Counted from the first letter of the stretch, positions 1-53,345 are shown. The stretch is 64,000 nt of DNA from Chiridota heheva (GCA_020152595.1 JAIGNY010000732.1:432501-496500); one strand, 5' to 3'. A program made the numbers and translations. The notes: generated from the letters alone by a model not told the origin.

Positions 1-2026
1 CAATCAGCGCGTGATAAAATAAGCTCTTGGTTTGCATATCTGATTCATCGCGATTGAGCATAGGTCAGTTGTATGAAGTCTGCTGTCAATCATGTCTATT
101 TTCCTTTGGTTAATAAACATTAATGAAGTTAGGTTTGCTGTTTCCTTGGTGATAATTAATTTCTGATTTCAGTTTGGCCATGAAATGCGCGTAAGAGCGC
201 AAACATTTTTTTTTGGGAACAATAAAGTTTCATCCGATAAGATCATTTAGGTTTCTGCAAAATTTCGGGCAATTTTATTAAATATTTTTGCAAAATTAGC
301 AACCATTCAGAAAATAATTCTACTTTATTTTTATTTTCAATATCATTTCATTTGTTTATTTTCTATTCTGCTTTTCCATGCTTTTTCCTCTTTTCATTCC
401 TGCGTTTCTGCCTTTACCCATGCATAAGAAACAAACATTCAAATAATTGAAATTCATTATAAAAAACAGCTTTGGTCCACTTTTTAGATTTTCGGGACAG
501 GGGAACCCCACCCGTGCGCGTATGCTCACGTTCCTTGTATATATCTTATACTTAGTTAATGGCCCTCCCCATTCAGGCTGTGGAAAAAGTGACCAATAGG
601 AAGTCTAAGTAACTTGTAAATGATCGCATTTCATAACGTACCGAACGCTGATTGTTTCCTAAAATAGCACAAACAAGTGCTTCTCGTGATAAAATGCTTT
701 GAATATAAAGATACTATTAAAGGTGCGATATCGGCATAGGGACATTAAGTTCTAATTTTTGATCGATTGAAATTTCAAGCAATGGCTATGCGCGCCTCTT
801 TCGATCATATTGCGCACTATATTTATAATACAGCAACCATTTCAAAAATAAAATCAGCATTGCTGTGGCCGAACAGCCGGGATAAGGCGATGAGTTTCAG
901 ATTTGCTTTTGTGCCAAACGTAACGAGTTGGATTATCGTCAAGGCAGCATTTTTTCTATGTCTTTTCCCCTCATTTGAATTAAAACATGGAGCTATTAAT
1001 TGAGTTAATTGCACCCCAGACGTAATATGTATACACACAATGTATAATATACGCTTCTCTGATTCTCTGAACGATACGTTGATGACGTGTGTAAGTACAT
1101 GCCATGTACTTACTGACATCATTGCGATTTGTTTTGAGACGACACCGCCTCTTTAAGGTCTACTCGGAATATATGCAGAGTGTATTTTGTTAGACGCTGA
1201 TTGGTTGTTTACCTTCCCATGATTTGTGATTGGATGATTTCCTACCGTGCGTACCTGGCGGCACAAATCGTTTGGCTAGCACGCACAGACAGAGCATTAC
1301 ACACTTTAAGTTGATTGCTATTCATCACATCCTTAATGATACAGGAAACCATCCATTCACTGGTCAAGGAATAGTAAACAAACAAAAAGTGCGCAGCAAA
1401 ATACGTTCTTGGTTTGCCACCACGTGTTGGCATCTTTCTTATCAAAACGGAACATCTCTAAAATGATAATCATTTAATCTCTGGTTGTTCAGTTGTTTTG
1501 CGTTTAAAATGGTTTATTTTTGGGAATTTCTTTTTGTTTTGATTATTGAAACTAAGTGTGTGTTTGCTTTTCAAATCAATAAGCATAATTCGTGCATTGC
1601 ATAAAAATACTTCCGGTTCCCAAGAGGTACCCAGGCTGAGTGTGTTTGACGTTACACGCACATACTCTATAGAGTATCTATTTCCCCTGAAAATTGAGAA
1701 AGTTCGGGTAAATATTATTGGACATATTCATGTATTTGGATCAAAAGATGTGAACTTGGTCACAATTAGCGTGGAAAGCAAAGTAAAATGTTACGTGCAT
1801 ATTGTGCTGGTTGTTTTCCGTCAATTTTCATATCACAATTGATGTAAATCCCCCAAAAGATAATCTTATTCGGTCAAAACACTCTTTCTTCTTCTTAAAA
1901 ATGTTGGAACCCTGGACGCAAAAAAATGCATCAGTAGAACCATGGACGAGATTTTCCTACCAAAAGTGTGAGGGGGAAGGAGAGGGGGGGGGGGATAAAA
2001 TTATTTTAAAAAATCATAAAATCACA
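1..2026. other. no gene recognised (left flank)
   Basis: AT-rich sequence with only short unconnected open frames on both strands. None shows a recognisable domain, plausible splice borders or a continuing phase. A G-run lies near 1,984-1,994, just before the first minisatellite. I see no RNA gene. Confidence 0.5.
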
Positions 2027-2553
2027 CTACGATCAGTGCCTGACTACGATCAGTGCCTGACTACGATCGGTGCCCGACTAATAAAGACTACGATCGGTGC
2101 CTCTACGAAAATCATAAAATCGGTGCCAACTACGATCGGTGCCTGACTACGATCGGTGCCTAAATACGTTTGGTGCCAGACTACGATCGGTGCCTGACTA
2201 CGATCGGTGCCTGACTACGTTTGGTGCCAGACTACGATCGGTGCCTGACTACGTTTGGTGCCAGACTACGATCGGTGCCTGCGATCGGTGCCAGACTACC
2301 ATTGGTGCCTGATCGATCGGTGCTGACTACGATCGGTGCCAGACTACGATCGGTGCCTGACTACGATCGGTGCCTGACTACGATCGGTGCCTGACTACGA
2401 TCGGTGCCAGACTACCATCGGTGCCTGACTACGATCGGTGCCTGACTACGATCGGTGCCTGACTACGATCGGTGCCTGACTAAGATCTGTGCCTGACTAA
2501 GATCGGTGCCTGACTAAGATCGGTGCCTGACTAAGATCGGTGCCTGACTAAGC
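2027..2553. repeat. 17-bp minisatellite (CTACGATCGGTGCCTGA)
   Basis: About 30 tandem copies of a 17-bp unit, CTACGATCGGTGCCTGA. Variants are clustered: the middle alternates with a CTACGTTTGGTGCCAGA form, and the last five or so copies carry CTAAGATC. There is no coding potential. Confidence 0.93.
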
Positions 2554-4190
2554 TCGTGCATGCATATATTCAAAATTGCGGCACTTTGATTCCAAACATG
2601 ATTTACCCATATGCTCTCATATCAGATCTAGCGCTTTTAATTCTGTACTCACAAATCACAATAGCTTTAATTCTTGAATTGTTGCTATGCGACAACACCC
2701 AGATGTGTTCTTACCCCAGCAAAAACTAACGAACAAAATTTAGGATTCTTGGTGCAAACTGGAAAAGATTCAGGTCCAAAATGAACGATAATTCTGTCGA
2801 TACAAATTAAAAATGACAATCGGTTTTCTATGAGACTTTGATGTTTTAGTTAATTATATCTCTGGCTTTGACAAATTATTTTGAGGAATAAGACCAATGA
2901 TGTAGCTACGGGCCGAGGGCGAGGGGCCCAGCGGTCCCCTATGGTATATTGATAGAATGGTAATTTTTTACGGGCCGCTTTTATAGTGTCAGGCAAGGGC
3001 GACAGCCCCCTGCCCCCTAGTTACATCACTGAATAAAGACACTATATTTGGGAGGGGCTAACCTCTCTGAAAAACAACATTGCGCATTTGGTATGTGACA
3101 AACACCAGGGTGTGTTCTTAAACCCTACTGCCTTAGACCTAACATCTTGGATCTTGGACATATACAGGGCCGTGGCGAATCCAACTTTTAGTTTTTGACT
3201 ATGGCATTTCATTGAGGAAGCTTATTCCCCCCCGAAGAAAAAAAAAATGGCAAAATTATTAGAAGGTGCAAACCGCAAAGTAAAGATAATTACTCGAAAA
3301 TGAAGGAAATTTCCGAAAACGAAGATAATTTTTCGCAATGTCAATTTTTTTTTATCGAAAATGAAGAAATTTGCCGAAAACGAAGAAAATTGAACAAGAT
3401 TTCACACATTTTAACGCGATTTCCCGATTAGCAGCAACATTTTAATAGTTTGATTAAAACTTGATTTACCAGTGCAATTTTTCCCATTTGTAACCAGGAA
3501 TTTTTTGGGTTCTTGTCCCCCCCGAGAGGTGATCCTTTCTACATCCCTACGGTACCCGCAATTAATATGTTGGTTGAAATGTTACACCTTTATAGTTTTT
3601 CCCTCCTTAAAGAGGATTGTGCCCTAAAAATGTAATCTTGGCTACGACTGATCTGACAGGGGGAAAGTCACTGCCCTTTTCATTTAACCTTCTTCAACTG
3701 ACTAAAACTAAAACGATTGTAAGCAATAAGGGTATGTACCATGATTGGTATATTGGCATTTTAGGGGCCAAATTTGAAAGGAAATGGCTTTTTTGAAAAT
3801 TGTTTGGTCGTAAAACGTTCTTTGGCTTTTTTGATATTCAGTTTGATGATGTATGTTTTTTTGGCTTTGACTGTAAATATAATTTGGCTTAATTTGTCCA
3901 TTTCTAAAAGGCTTTGATGGAAAAGTTAAAGAAAATGAACAAATTAATTTTCTGATGACGTTCAGATATTTACGTTCACGTGATATTTTGCATGTTGTAG
4001 AAGCTATGTAATAATATTTGTTGGCTTTTTAGTACATTGTAACCATCTACCTCTAAACCTGCCAGTGGTCGATCCCTGTCATAATTTACAATTTTCTTTT
4101 GACTTTTTTCAAACTGAATTGGCTTTTTGCACTTGGGACGATCTACCAACCCAGGTGTGTACAATCATTTCAACAGAGCAAAACAACCAA
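2554..4190. other. no gene recognised
   Basis: Unannotated AT-rich sequence. Around 3,290-3,420 there are imperfect repeats of a CGAAAATGAAGAAATTTGCC-like unit, and 2,910-3,020 is a GC-richer patch. No exon with convincing borders was found. Confidence 0.45.
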
Positions 4191-4194
4191 AAAA

Positions 4195-4435
4195 AAAAAA
4201 CAATTTGAAGAAAAGATCTTATTTTTGCAAAAAGAACTGGATATTTTAAAAGAAAAAAAAACCTTTTAATATTTTGAGGGAAAATTCCGATTTTTTGAGG
4301 AAAAATTAAGATATTTTGAGGGGAATTCGGATATTTTGAGGAAAATTTTGGAAAAATATATTTTGAGGGAAACTTCTGATATTTTTGAGGAATCGTTGGA
4401 ATATTTTGAGGAAACATTTCAGATATTTTCAGAAT
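4195..4435. repeat. degenerate ~20-bp array (GATATTTTGAGGAAAATTC)
   Basis: Roughly ten diverged copies of a unit near GATATTTTGAGGAAAATTC. The minus strand can be read as a Pro/Asn/Lys-rich frame only because of this periodicity. Low-complexity sequence. Confidence 0.75.
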
Positions 4436-5212
4436 AAGTCCAAAATTTGCTAAATCTATATTGGTAAAATAATGAAAAAAGTCATTTTGTTTTCGGAAAT
4501 TTTGTGATCCTTTTCTCCATGATGGCTGGTATACAACTGAATTCTAAAAGACCAATCGCTTTTATCAGGATTACTAAAACTGTCCAACATTCTAAAATTT
4601 TCTGTTGTGCAAATTTTCCAACTTTTTAGAAATTTGCAGTCAGGGGAAAGTGCCCCTTCCCCCCCCCTCCCTTTCTCTCCTCCCCCATCCCCAGCTACAC
4701 CACTTATTTCAACCACCCAGTAGTGACAATTATCTTTTTGAAGAAGAAGAAGGATACAAAACACAAAGAAAACAGCACACACATTTCACATATTTGTTAT
4801 TACAATTGCACCAGATCTCTGCAATATACATTTGAATACAATTTATACATTACAGGTTTATCATACATCTAAAAATATGCACTTACATTTATACAAGTTT
4901 ATACATCTCAAAATATGTACCTATACATAAAGTTACAAATCACCCTGACATATGTTAAAATATCTTCTATAATATATATTATCATTACTGATTATTATTA
5001 CTGTCATTTCCCATACAAGACAACAAACATTGCAAGTGTGGGTTCCTGATGGCACTTCCTGGCAAAAGAAGCTTGGATACCAGTCCATCTTTACAGTGAC
5101 ATAGGGGCATTTGATAAAAGAGTTTCTATTGAAAAATATGCAGGTTACATTCTAGGATGAATCATTTCTTCCTCATTCTATAATATTTAAAAGGGAAAAA
5201 AAATCATTTTTA
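4436..5212. other. no gene recognised
   Basis: AT-rich sequence with a C-rich tract at about 4,656-4,690. No gene or clear transposon was recognised. Confidence 0.45.
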
Positions 5213-5524
5213 ACTTCCTGTAAATTTTGCATTTTCAGCTAATCCTCATGTGACACGTGGTAACAGTTTGAAGTTGACAAAGAGTTCTCACAAACAGATA
5301 TTCAGTGTTTTAGCTTTTCGCAAAGAGTTGTTAAAGAGTGGAATGGTTTGACTGAGTGGGTAGTTAGATCCAATTATGTCCACAATTTCAAATTCAACAT
5401 TGATAAGTTCTTTACTAACTCTAAGCGTCTTTTGATTTTTTTTAATGTTTTTTTTGGTGGTGTTTGGGCTTTATATGGGGTGACCAACCCTTCTAAGCCC
5501 GTCATCTTGTTATGTTATGTTATG
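5213..5524 (+). mobile_element. LINE family A, 3' end fragment (CR1-like)
   Basis: The plus strand encodes the end of a non-LTR reverse transcriptase: FSQRVVKEWNGLTEWVV, then the HNFKFNIDKFF tail. It is followed by a short 3' UTR ending in (TTATG)n. The RVVxxWNxLPxxVV signature is typical of the C-terminus of CR1/L2/Jockey-type elements. The same sequence lies on the minus strand at 10,258-10,565, so this is a 5'-truncated family member. Confidence 0.85.
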
Positions 5525-5994
5525 CTGTTCCCTGTATCAAAAGTGGGAAAACATTCTGCAAGAAACTCTCTGCCAATACTTCTTTCTCAAGAAAGCAAAG
5601 AAGCAAAAAGAAGTGTACTCATTCTTCACATTTGATGATCTTGCCTCTTCCATAAATTTAAGATTTTAGAATGAAAATGACTTTTCTTACTCTTAAAAAC
5701 TCAACTATTTCCAGACTTGCACCACAAGAAATGACATTTGACAGCCAAACCACTGCAATTCCTTTTAACGAGATGATACAGAATATAGCCTCTCTCCCTG
5801 TCCCTTAATTTACACTAGAACAGTATGTCAGGTGTAGATGAATGTTCCTTGAATTCATGTTCACATGGGAATTGAAGAAATTATAGCATATAGTATGCCA
5901 AGAACTTCCAGCCACCCATCTACCCTATAACTTTGTTAGGTTGCCTCCCACAAGAGGGGTACCTCTTCAAACCCACCAGGGTACATAAACATAC
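5525..5994. other. no gene recognised
   Basis: Unique-looking AT-rich sequence between a LINE fragment and a C-rich array. Nothing was recognised. Confidence 0.45.
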
Positions 5995-6345
5995 CCTTTT
6001 GTTAGGCAATATTGCCAGCACACCCATCTCCAACCCCCACCCCTTTCCCCAGCACACACCACCCTCAGTACAACCCCAAGCACACCCACCCCTACCATAC
6101 CCTACCCCAGCCGAGCATACCCTACCCCAACATACCTGACCCCAGTCAGTACACCCCACCATCAGTACACCCACCTCATCATACCCCACCTCACCCCTAC
6201 ACCCCACCCTACCACCCCACCATACCCCACCCCTACCAGGCCCCTACCCCTACCATACCCCACCTCACCCCTACCATACCCCACCTCACCCCTACCACCA
6301 ACATCAACATATCCAACCCCAGCATACCTAAACCACAGCCCCACC
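5995..6345. repeat. C-rich CCCCACC/CCCTACCATA array
   Basis: About 350 bp of plus-strand C-rich sequence built from CCCCACCTCACCCCTACCATA-like units. The minus strand is therefore GGGG-rich (GGGTGGGGT-type runs). Proline/threonine- or glycine-rich frames through it are compositional artefacts. Confidence 0.85.
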
Positions 6346-6453
6346 CCAATCATTATTATGCCTATTTGAATATTCATGATTATGAATATTCAGATATTAC
6401 ACACAGAAGAAAATGCAAGTTTTACAAATGCACATCATAAACCTAAAATCAAG

Positions 6454-6672
6454 TATGAGTACAATTCATCTCTGGACCATGGTATGAAAACAATTCATCT
6501 CTGGATTATGGTATGAATACAATTGATATCTAAACCATGATTTGAATACAATGTATCAATGGACTATGATTTGAATACAATGTATCCCTGGACCATGGTT
6601 TGAATACAATGTATCACAGTACCATGGTTTGAATACAATGTATCACAGTACCATGGTTTGAATACAATATAT
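6454..6672. repeat. 29-bp minisatellite
   Basis: About seven and a half copies of a 29-bp unit, TTTGAATACAATGTATCACAG followed by TACCATGG. Divergence increases toward the left, where the unit reads TATGAGTACAATTCATCTCTG. Confidence 0.9.
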
Positions 6673-8010
6673 GTTGCATCAAGGGGCAAACAATTTCAAG
6701 GTGATACTCAAGGTGATACTCAAGGTGAACTATATGATAAAACTCAAGGTGTTAAAAATGTAGCCGTTCATCAAATACCTTTGGTTACACTGAGCCTGGA
6801 CGGTGTATCAAGTGGTGACAACATGATTTTAGAGGATAAATATACTGCATATGACGTAATAAGCGACCGGGGTGCTTACAAAAATAAAATTGTACCACTT
6901 TTTAAGCGCAAAGTTTTTTCCTAATAAGCGCCTATGCTTGGGAGTCTCGATTAGTGAGAAACAAAGGCAAAGTTGACCCTATTAATAAGTAATTATCACA
7001 AATTTCTTCTCCCCGTATTAATCTATTAGAGATGCAGGCTAACTTACATAGAAGGTATAGAACATAAATACCTATAAACAGCATTCATTATTTATTGATG
7101 TTGGGATATGTGATCAGTCAAAAATGTTGGGTGGGTGCTTATTAGAGCAGGGGCACTTATTAGAGCAGGGGGCACTTTGATACGTCAAATACGGTATCTA
7201 TGTTTGCTATCAAAAACAGAAACTCTCAACATCGCAAAATGCTAACATGGCAAGGTTTAAATGACTTCTTTTACTGCAATCTACACTTACATGTAGCTAT
7301 CCCTAGCATAGTACCTGCTGCTAAACAACTGTTGAAAACAAACAAAAGTTCAGCACATAGGATAGCACACCAACTGTAAATTCAAACCAATGAGTGGAAA
7401 GCAATGTGACAGTTTACGGTATGTAAATGAATTATGCAATCTAAAATCTCTACAAGTTTTTACCAAAGTCATAAAAACAATAACTTAACATTAGCTTTTA
7501 TCTTCCTCAAATCTCCATAATCCAACAACTTTTTGCAAATTTGAACAAATACTCCAATCGTCAAACTCATAAAATGATGGAGGACAATTAAAGAGAGATC
7601 ATTCTTGTGTAAAGATTATCGGTAATAATACGTGCACATACAAATTATTGTAAACATAGAAAGATACCAATTGACCTCTCGGAGTTGGATCATTGACAGC
7701 TGTTTCAACCAATCACCACAAAAATTTGCCTAGCAATAAAATCTACGAACTAAGTGGGGCAAAAATCAAACACCACACAAACACCATACAATGAAATACG
7801 AGTTCCTTTTCAGTAACAGTTAAATTTATGGGAGCATATAATAGCAACAAATAATTAACACTCACAAAAAAGAAGAAAGAAGAGCAGTGGTAAGAATAAT
7901 GCAAGAAAATATCAAGGAGAGGGGGTGTTACCCTTGAAAAGACTGGCATATATAAAGGGGATATGTCCGATTAAAAGGTCCGTAATAATAACTTCACCTT
8001 TTCATGTCAG
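6673..8010. other. no gene recognised; short GCTTATTAGAGCAGGGG duplication
   Basis: No gene was seen. At 7,130-7,180 the sequence (G)CTTATTAGAGCAGGGG occurs twice in tandem before CACTTTGATACGTCAAATACGGTA. This looks like the terminal part of a dispersed repeat. A TTTATT (AATAAA on the minus strand) at 7,091-7,096 could be a distal poly(A) signal for TMEM237, but this is speculative. Confidence 0.4.
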
Positions 8011-8298
8011 AGCTGTAATAGGGGTACTATTCCTTATACTGGCTTACACATCATGTAACTTGTAATAGGGGTACTATTCCTAATACTGGCTTACACATCA
8101 TGTAACTTGTAATAGGGATACTATTCCTAATACTGGCTTACACATCATGTAACTTGTAATAGGGGTACTATTCCTAATACAGGCTTACACATCATGTAAC
8201 TTGTAATAGGGGTACTATTCTTAATACAGGCTTAGACATCATGTAACTTGTAATAGGGGTACTATTCTTAATACTGGCTTACACATCATGTGACTTGT
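8011..8298. repeat. 47-bp minisatellite
   Basis: Six copies of a 47-bp unit beginning CTTGTAATAGGGGTACTATT and ending TTACACATCATGTAA. The copies differ at single positions. It lies downstream of the TMEM237 stop codon and may fall in its 3' UTR if the transcript runs this far. Confidence 0.93.
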
Positions 8299-9203
8299 CA
8301 GAGAATGATGGTTTACCATTTGGGGAGGTAGGTAGCTCAAACCTTCTCCCCCATCTGACCTTTGGGAAAAGTGACCAATGGTGACAAATGGTTGGGTGAC
8401 CACCGCAACAAATGACCCTATAGCGACCCAACGTTGTTTCATCAGGTCAGATGTGATGTTTAGGTTAAAGAATGTGGTTCATTTCTGCAGCAATGTGACC
8501 CTATAGCGACCCAATGCTGTTTCATCGGGTCAAATGTTTAGGTTAAAGAAAATGGTTCATTTCTGCAGCAAATGACCCTATAGTGACCCAACATCGTTTT
8601 AACGGGTCAGATGTTAAACTTTGAGAAGTTGGTTCATCTCTGCAGCAAATGACCCTATAGCGACCCAACATCGTTTTAACGGGTCAGATGTTAAACTTTG
8701 AGAAGTTGGTTCATCTCTGCAGCAAATGACCCTATAGCGACCCAACATCGTTTTAACGGGTCAGATGTTACACTTTGAGAAGCTGGTTCATTTCTGCAGC
8801 AAATGACCCTATAGCGGCCCAACATCGTTTTAACGGGTCAGATGTTACACTTTGAGAAGCTGGTTCATTTCTGCAACAAATGACCCTATAGCGACCCAAC
8901 ATCATTTCATCAGGTCAGATGTTTAGGGTAAAGAATATGGTTCATTTCTGCAGCAAATGACCCTATAGTGACCCAACGCTGTTTCATCGGGTCAGATATT
9001 AAACTTTGAGAAGTTGGTTCATTTCTGCAGCAAATGACCCTATAGTGACCCAACGCTGTTTCATCGGGTCAGATATTAAACTTTGAGAAGTTGGTTCATT
9101 TTCAAATGCAGTGACAAATGATCGGGTCAGATATTAAACTTTGAGAAGTTGGTTCATTTCTGCAGCAAATGACCCTATAGCGACCCAACGCTGTTTCATC
9201 GGG

Positions 9204-49194
<39,991 letters not shown>

Positions 49195-51255
49195 TGTTTG
49201 TACTTGAGTTTGCCTATCTAAAAACTTGCAACTATAAAACTTGCAACTATGATGAAAACATTCCGACTCCTTTATAATATAACTTATCTTGTTGCAACCT
49301 GCAAGAATTTGAAACTAAATTCCTGTCGCAACAGTTTAACCTTAAAACTTCTTTAAAAATGTACACCTTATACCACAAAAATTACTTTAAAAAATAGTAT
49401 TTTTCTGCGCTAAAGATTAAATTAAAGTAATTAAGATATAATAAGCATTCCAAAATTATTATTTTTTTGCAAAATAACGTTTTAATTAAACAAAAGGTGG
49501 GCTTAATTATTCAAGACGTTTTTTTCTGCGACAACTAATAAAAATAAACATAATACAAAATCTACAGTCCCTGCTGAATAATAGGATTCAGTTTGGTCAT
49601 ATACCTCGCTGTCTCTAGGGGCCAGGTATCGCGTCCCACAATGGATTGTTGAAGGGACGATTATGTTTACCCTCTTCTTCCTCCATCATAATGTCGTTAA
49701 AATGTGGTGATATCACACATGACAGCACTTGGAAATACCTTGTTGCGAAGCAAAATATATCTGGCATGCATGGATGATACGAAATGCCAAGCACCTTTCG
49801 GGTTGGGGAGTGGGGACGGGGTCGCAAAGTTAAAAAAAATAATCTTGTTGGCAAAATATTGTCAAAGAGCAATGTTCGGGTGCGGCTAGTCAACTGAAGA
49901 GTAGCATTGCAACCAGGGGTGGGGTGGGAAGGATTAATTATCATCTTGAGTGATGATTAATCTCCCCAGGGAGTTAACAGGTTAACTAATGATAAGAGTA
50001 TTGTTTGTCTATTCATTTAAGCCTATTATTTATTAATTTTTTGGCAGATGCTCACATTTTGGTTAAGTTGGAAGTTGGCGACTTGCAAATTTCACTGGAG
50101 GAAAGTGCATCTTTAAAATTAATTAATTAAGCGGTATTTCTTTTAAGTCTAGACTTCAATTTTTCTATCAATGGAGAGAGAGAGAAGGAGGTGGGGTGTA
50201 GTCTGTTGCATGATGCATCCACCAATGTTATTGTGTAAAGTAATAACGCTTAAGTTGGTATAATGATAAAGAAAATTGGTCGTCCCCAATTTCTGTTGGT
50301 CCCCAAATTTCGCAACTAAGCCCCTGCTGAAGAGCAAAAAATATAGACCTTTTAAGAGCCATACATTTTCTGGACCTTTGTTTTTTCTTATTTAACTTTT
50401 GAGGGGTGGGGGGTCATACGACCGTTTCGTGCAAACACATTGTATGACGAAAACACTCCTACATTATTCATATAAAAATAAAAGAAGGTTGTAGATCGCA
50501 ACCAGGGTTCAGACTGACCCACCCGATGCTGGATCAGTGCACCGCTTGGCCAGAGGCGCTACTGAAATTTCCCTTATAACTTGAGTTTGGCCGTAATTAA
50601 ATAAATATACTATATACTATATCCAAGTGGATTACGGTAAATAAAACGAGTAAAAATCGTGACGCGTATCAGTTTTGAGCATATTCGACATTGATGTTTT
50701 CACACGAGATAAATCTAAAAACTGTTATACGCACAATGTGGTATTTGCTTCATAGCAGCGCTTAAAATGTCGTAGGAATGGAGTGGGGGAGGGAAGGGGG
50801 AGGGGTATCAAGGAGGGGAAAAAAAGAGATTTTCCTCCTAACCAGAAATTTTGGGAAATTCGGCTTATTTTCTTATTATACATATTTTTGCACACAGAAA
50901 ATCTGAAAAACTGGTTAAAAGACGAATCGGAAAATGAACTACGTCTCTAACTGACATATCAGGAATAAATTTGATAAATACTAGTGATAACGCGTAGCTA
51001 ACGGGGCGGACAATTTTCCCACTGGCCGGAAATTTGCAAAACTTTGTGCAGATTATAAATTTGCAGACTCTAAACCATTTTTTTTTTTTTTAATTCTGAT
51101 GAAAGCAATCGGTCTTCTGGTCTTAGTAGAAATCAGTTGATATATGCTACCAGCTGTGGGTAAAGAATCACAAAATTTTAGATACGTTTTAGAAACTTAA
51201 ATAAGTTGTTGCTTAAAATATCCGACTTTTTTTTTCACAAAATCGTTTAATTTTT
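49195..51255. other. TMEM237 5' flank; no promoter motif recognised
   Basis: AT-rich flank without an obvious TATA box or CpG island that I can call. 49,600-49,950 is GC-richer. GGG-rich spots lie at 50,401-50,413 and 50,782-50,805. No gene was recognised. Confidence 0.4.
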
Positions 51256-51261
51256 TGTTTT

Positions 51262-51345
51262 GTGTTCGGAACGAGAAGTACCGGGTTGGATTCTCGGTCC
51301 GAGTGGCTGTGTGGTGTTGGGAAAAACTTTTATACCACTTGCGCT
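51262..51345 (+). mobile_element. SINE fragment
   Basis: AACGAGAAGTACCGGGTTGG then ATTCTCGGTCCGAGTGGCTG matches the head of the SINE at 40,310-40,355 (AGAAGTACCGGGTTTGATTC). The body is truncated after ACCACTTGCGC. Confidence 0.7.
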
Positions 51346-51589
51346 TAGAGCGTATTTAAGGGGGGCCCACCCCCTCCCTAGACCTAAATTATTTTGTTTT
51401 TGTCGGGTAATTCCCAATTTGGACTATATCGTTGGGCAAACAAATTGCCCAATATTGAAAACAATTGTGGGAGAATTAATGTGGTTATACCTTTATGTTT
51501 TTTCTTCGCAAAAAGTTTGTTATCTTTATGGCCGTGTGAGCCCTCCCCCTCCCCTTTCCCCCTCCGATTTGGCAGAGCACTGATCTAAG

Positions 51590-51900
51590 TCGGACAGAGA
51601 TGTATAGAATGTCGGATGTACTTGTAGGCTATATCTCAGTCATGCCCGACTCTGATAGATATTACAACAATCATAATTGGGCACTAATTCGGGCAGATAT
51701 GTAAAATGTCGAATGTACTAATCAAACCAGAGATACATCTCATCCATGCCCGAATCATGTCCTCCCGACTTGGCATCATGATGCTGGCCGATCATACTTG
51801 GGCACCTAGTCGGGCAGAGATATAAAATGTCGGATATACTGTTTAAATCAGAGATACATCTTAATCATGCCCGAATCGTCTAGATTCTTGGGCATTAAAA
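51590..51900. repeat. ~100-120-bp tandem repeat, three units
   Basis: CGG(G)CAGAGATATAAAATGTCGG recurs at about 51,591, 51,690 and 51,810. Each time it is followed by GAGATACATCT(C/T)A and CATGCCCGA, with TTGGGCAC before the next unit. Confidence 0.8.
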
Positions 51901-51904
51901 ACTG

Positions 51905-53345
51905 TAAATCATCCGGGGCTTCACCCCGTGGACCCTACCAAAGCTGCGGCCTTGAACTTTACAATTTTGACCAAATTTTCTCAATTTCTCCTCTGCCTGT
52001 TTATAAAAGGTTATATGAGTAGATTGTAGATTGTAAGAATTTAAATAAAATGTTATTCTTTTCATCAATTACATTTTAGATTTTTGCGTTGATTTTAAGC
52101 CATGAACCCAATAATTTTGGCCGATTTGTTTTAATTTGCAGGGGAAATTTCTCCTCTGCCTGATAGGGTTTAAATTTGGTAACCCAAATGCTTATCTGAA
52201 TAGACTTGAACATGAGAATTTAACATCATCTTCCTATCATCACTTCTTCCTATCAGCTTTTGTTCATCATTATTCAGTCATTTGGGGGAATCAAAGACAA
52301 GAAATCTCCAGAGCTTCCGAGGCTTCGCCCCCTAAAGCCCTTCCAGTTGTCCCTCCTAGATCCCTTGCTATGCCCCAGGACCCCACGATTTTTTAATTTA
52401 CATTTTGGAACTTTGTGTTAATTTTAAGCCATTTTGGGGTATTAAAAATAAGAAATCTTCAGACCAAGGCTTCACCCATGAACGTCTGTACAATTTTGTC
52501 CGATTTTCAAGAGAAACTTCTCTTCTGCCAGTCTAGGAATGGTAACCTATAAATATTAGGAATTTAAATTTGTCTTCTTTTGCAATTAGATTTTGTCATT
52601 CAGTTTGTGTTGATTTTCAGCCATAGTTGTGGCTAAAAAATAACAAATCTTTAGAGCTTCGCCCCTTGGACCCTTCCAAGGGTCCCTCCTGATCCTTACC
52701 CTTGCTTTGACCCAGAATCCCACGATTTTTCATTTTAAGAACTTTGTGTTGATTTTACCATTTTGGGGCATCAAAAACAAGAATTCTTTAGACCAATGAT
52801 TCACCCATGAACGCTTGCAAAATTTTGCCCAATTATTTTTCAATTTTCATGGGAAATTTCTCTTCTGCCTGTTTAGAAACGATAACTTATAGATATTAAA
52901 GAAGCACTATAGACGATAAGTGAGGGCGTATTTTTCGGGAATCTCAAAAATCAAATGCTGATCTAGCATGCAATGGTATGGCAAATTTCTGGTTAATAGG
53001 AATATTCAAGTGACCTTTGCCCTTACGTCGTCTGTGGGCTATGGAGACATGAAATTTATCAATCTGTTGTGGATGATATATCTGTGAAATTCACAAAAAC
53101 AAGCGTCCTCATTTTTCGGTCTAGTGCTCCTTTTAACATGAGAATTTAAAATTGTCCTCTTTCCATCATCCAAATTTTGTCAGCGTGTGTCGATTTTCAG
53201 CCATTCTGTGGCAACAAAAACAAGAAATTTCCAGAGCTTCCATGGTTTTGCCCCCTGGATGCTGCCAGGGGCCCTTAAAATGGGTAAATGCTGTTTCGCA
53301 GTTCAGTGTTTGGTCCCAAAGCCAAAATGCCTGGCGATGATACTG
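51905..53345. repeat. ~300-bp tandem repeat with CTTCGCCCC motif, four units
   Basis: Units share AAGAAATCTCCAGAGCTTCC, GCTTCGCCCCCTGGACCCTT, CCCCAGGACCCCACGATTTT, TTTGTGTTGATTTTAAGCCA and TTTCTCTTCTGCCTG. They begin near 51,905, 52,300, 52,640 and 53,215. The last is offset by the insertion of MITE M2. Confidence 0.78.
52896..53136. mobile_element. TTAA-flanked MITE, family M2 (second copy)
   Basis: 241 bp between TTAA 52,896-52,899 and 53,133-53,136, with termini AAGAAGCACTATAGACGATA / TTTTTCGGTCTAGTGCTCCT. It has the same length and order as 26,753-26,993. It is inserted inside the ~300-bp tandem array. Confidence 0.88.

Noticed and set aside
2027..2553. CRISPR-like regular repeats, also at 8.0, 18.1 and 20.8 kb
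   Set aside because: The units are contiguous tandem copies with no unique spacers, and the DNA is clearly eukaryotic.
5995..6440. Proline/histidine-rich plus-strand protein
   Set aside because: Low-complexity CCCCACC composition, no conserved features and no splice partners.
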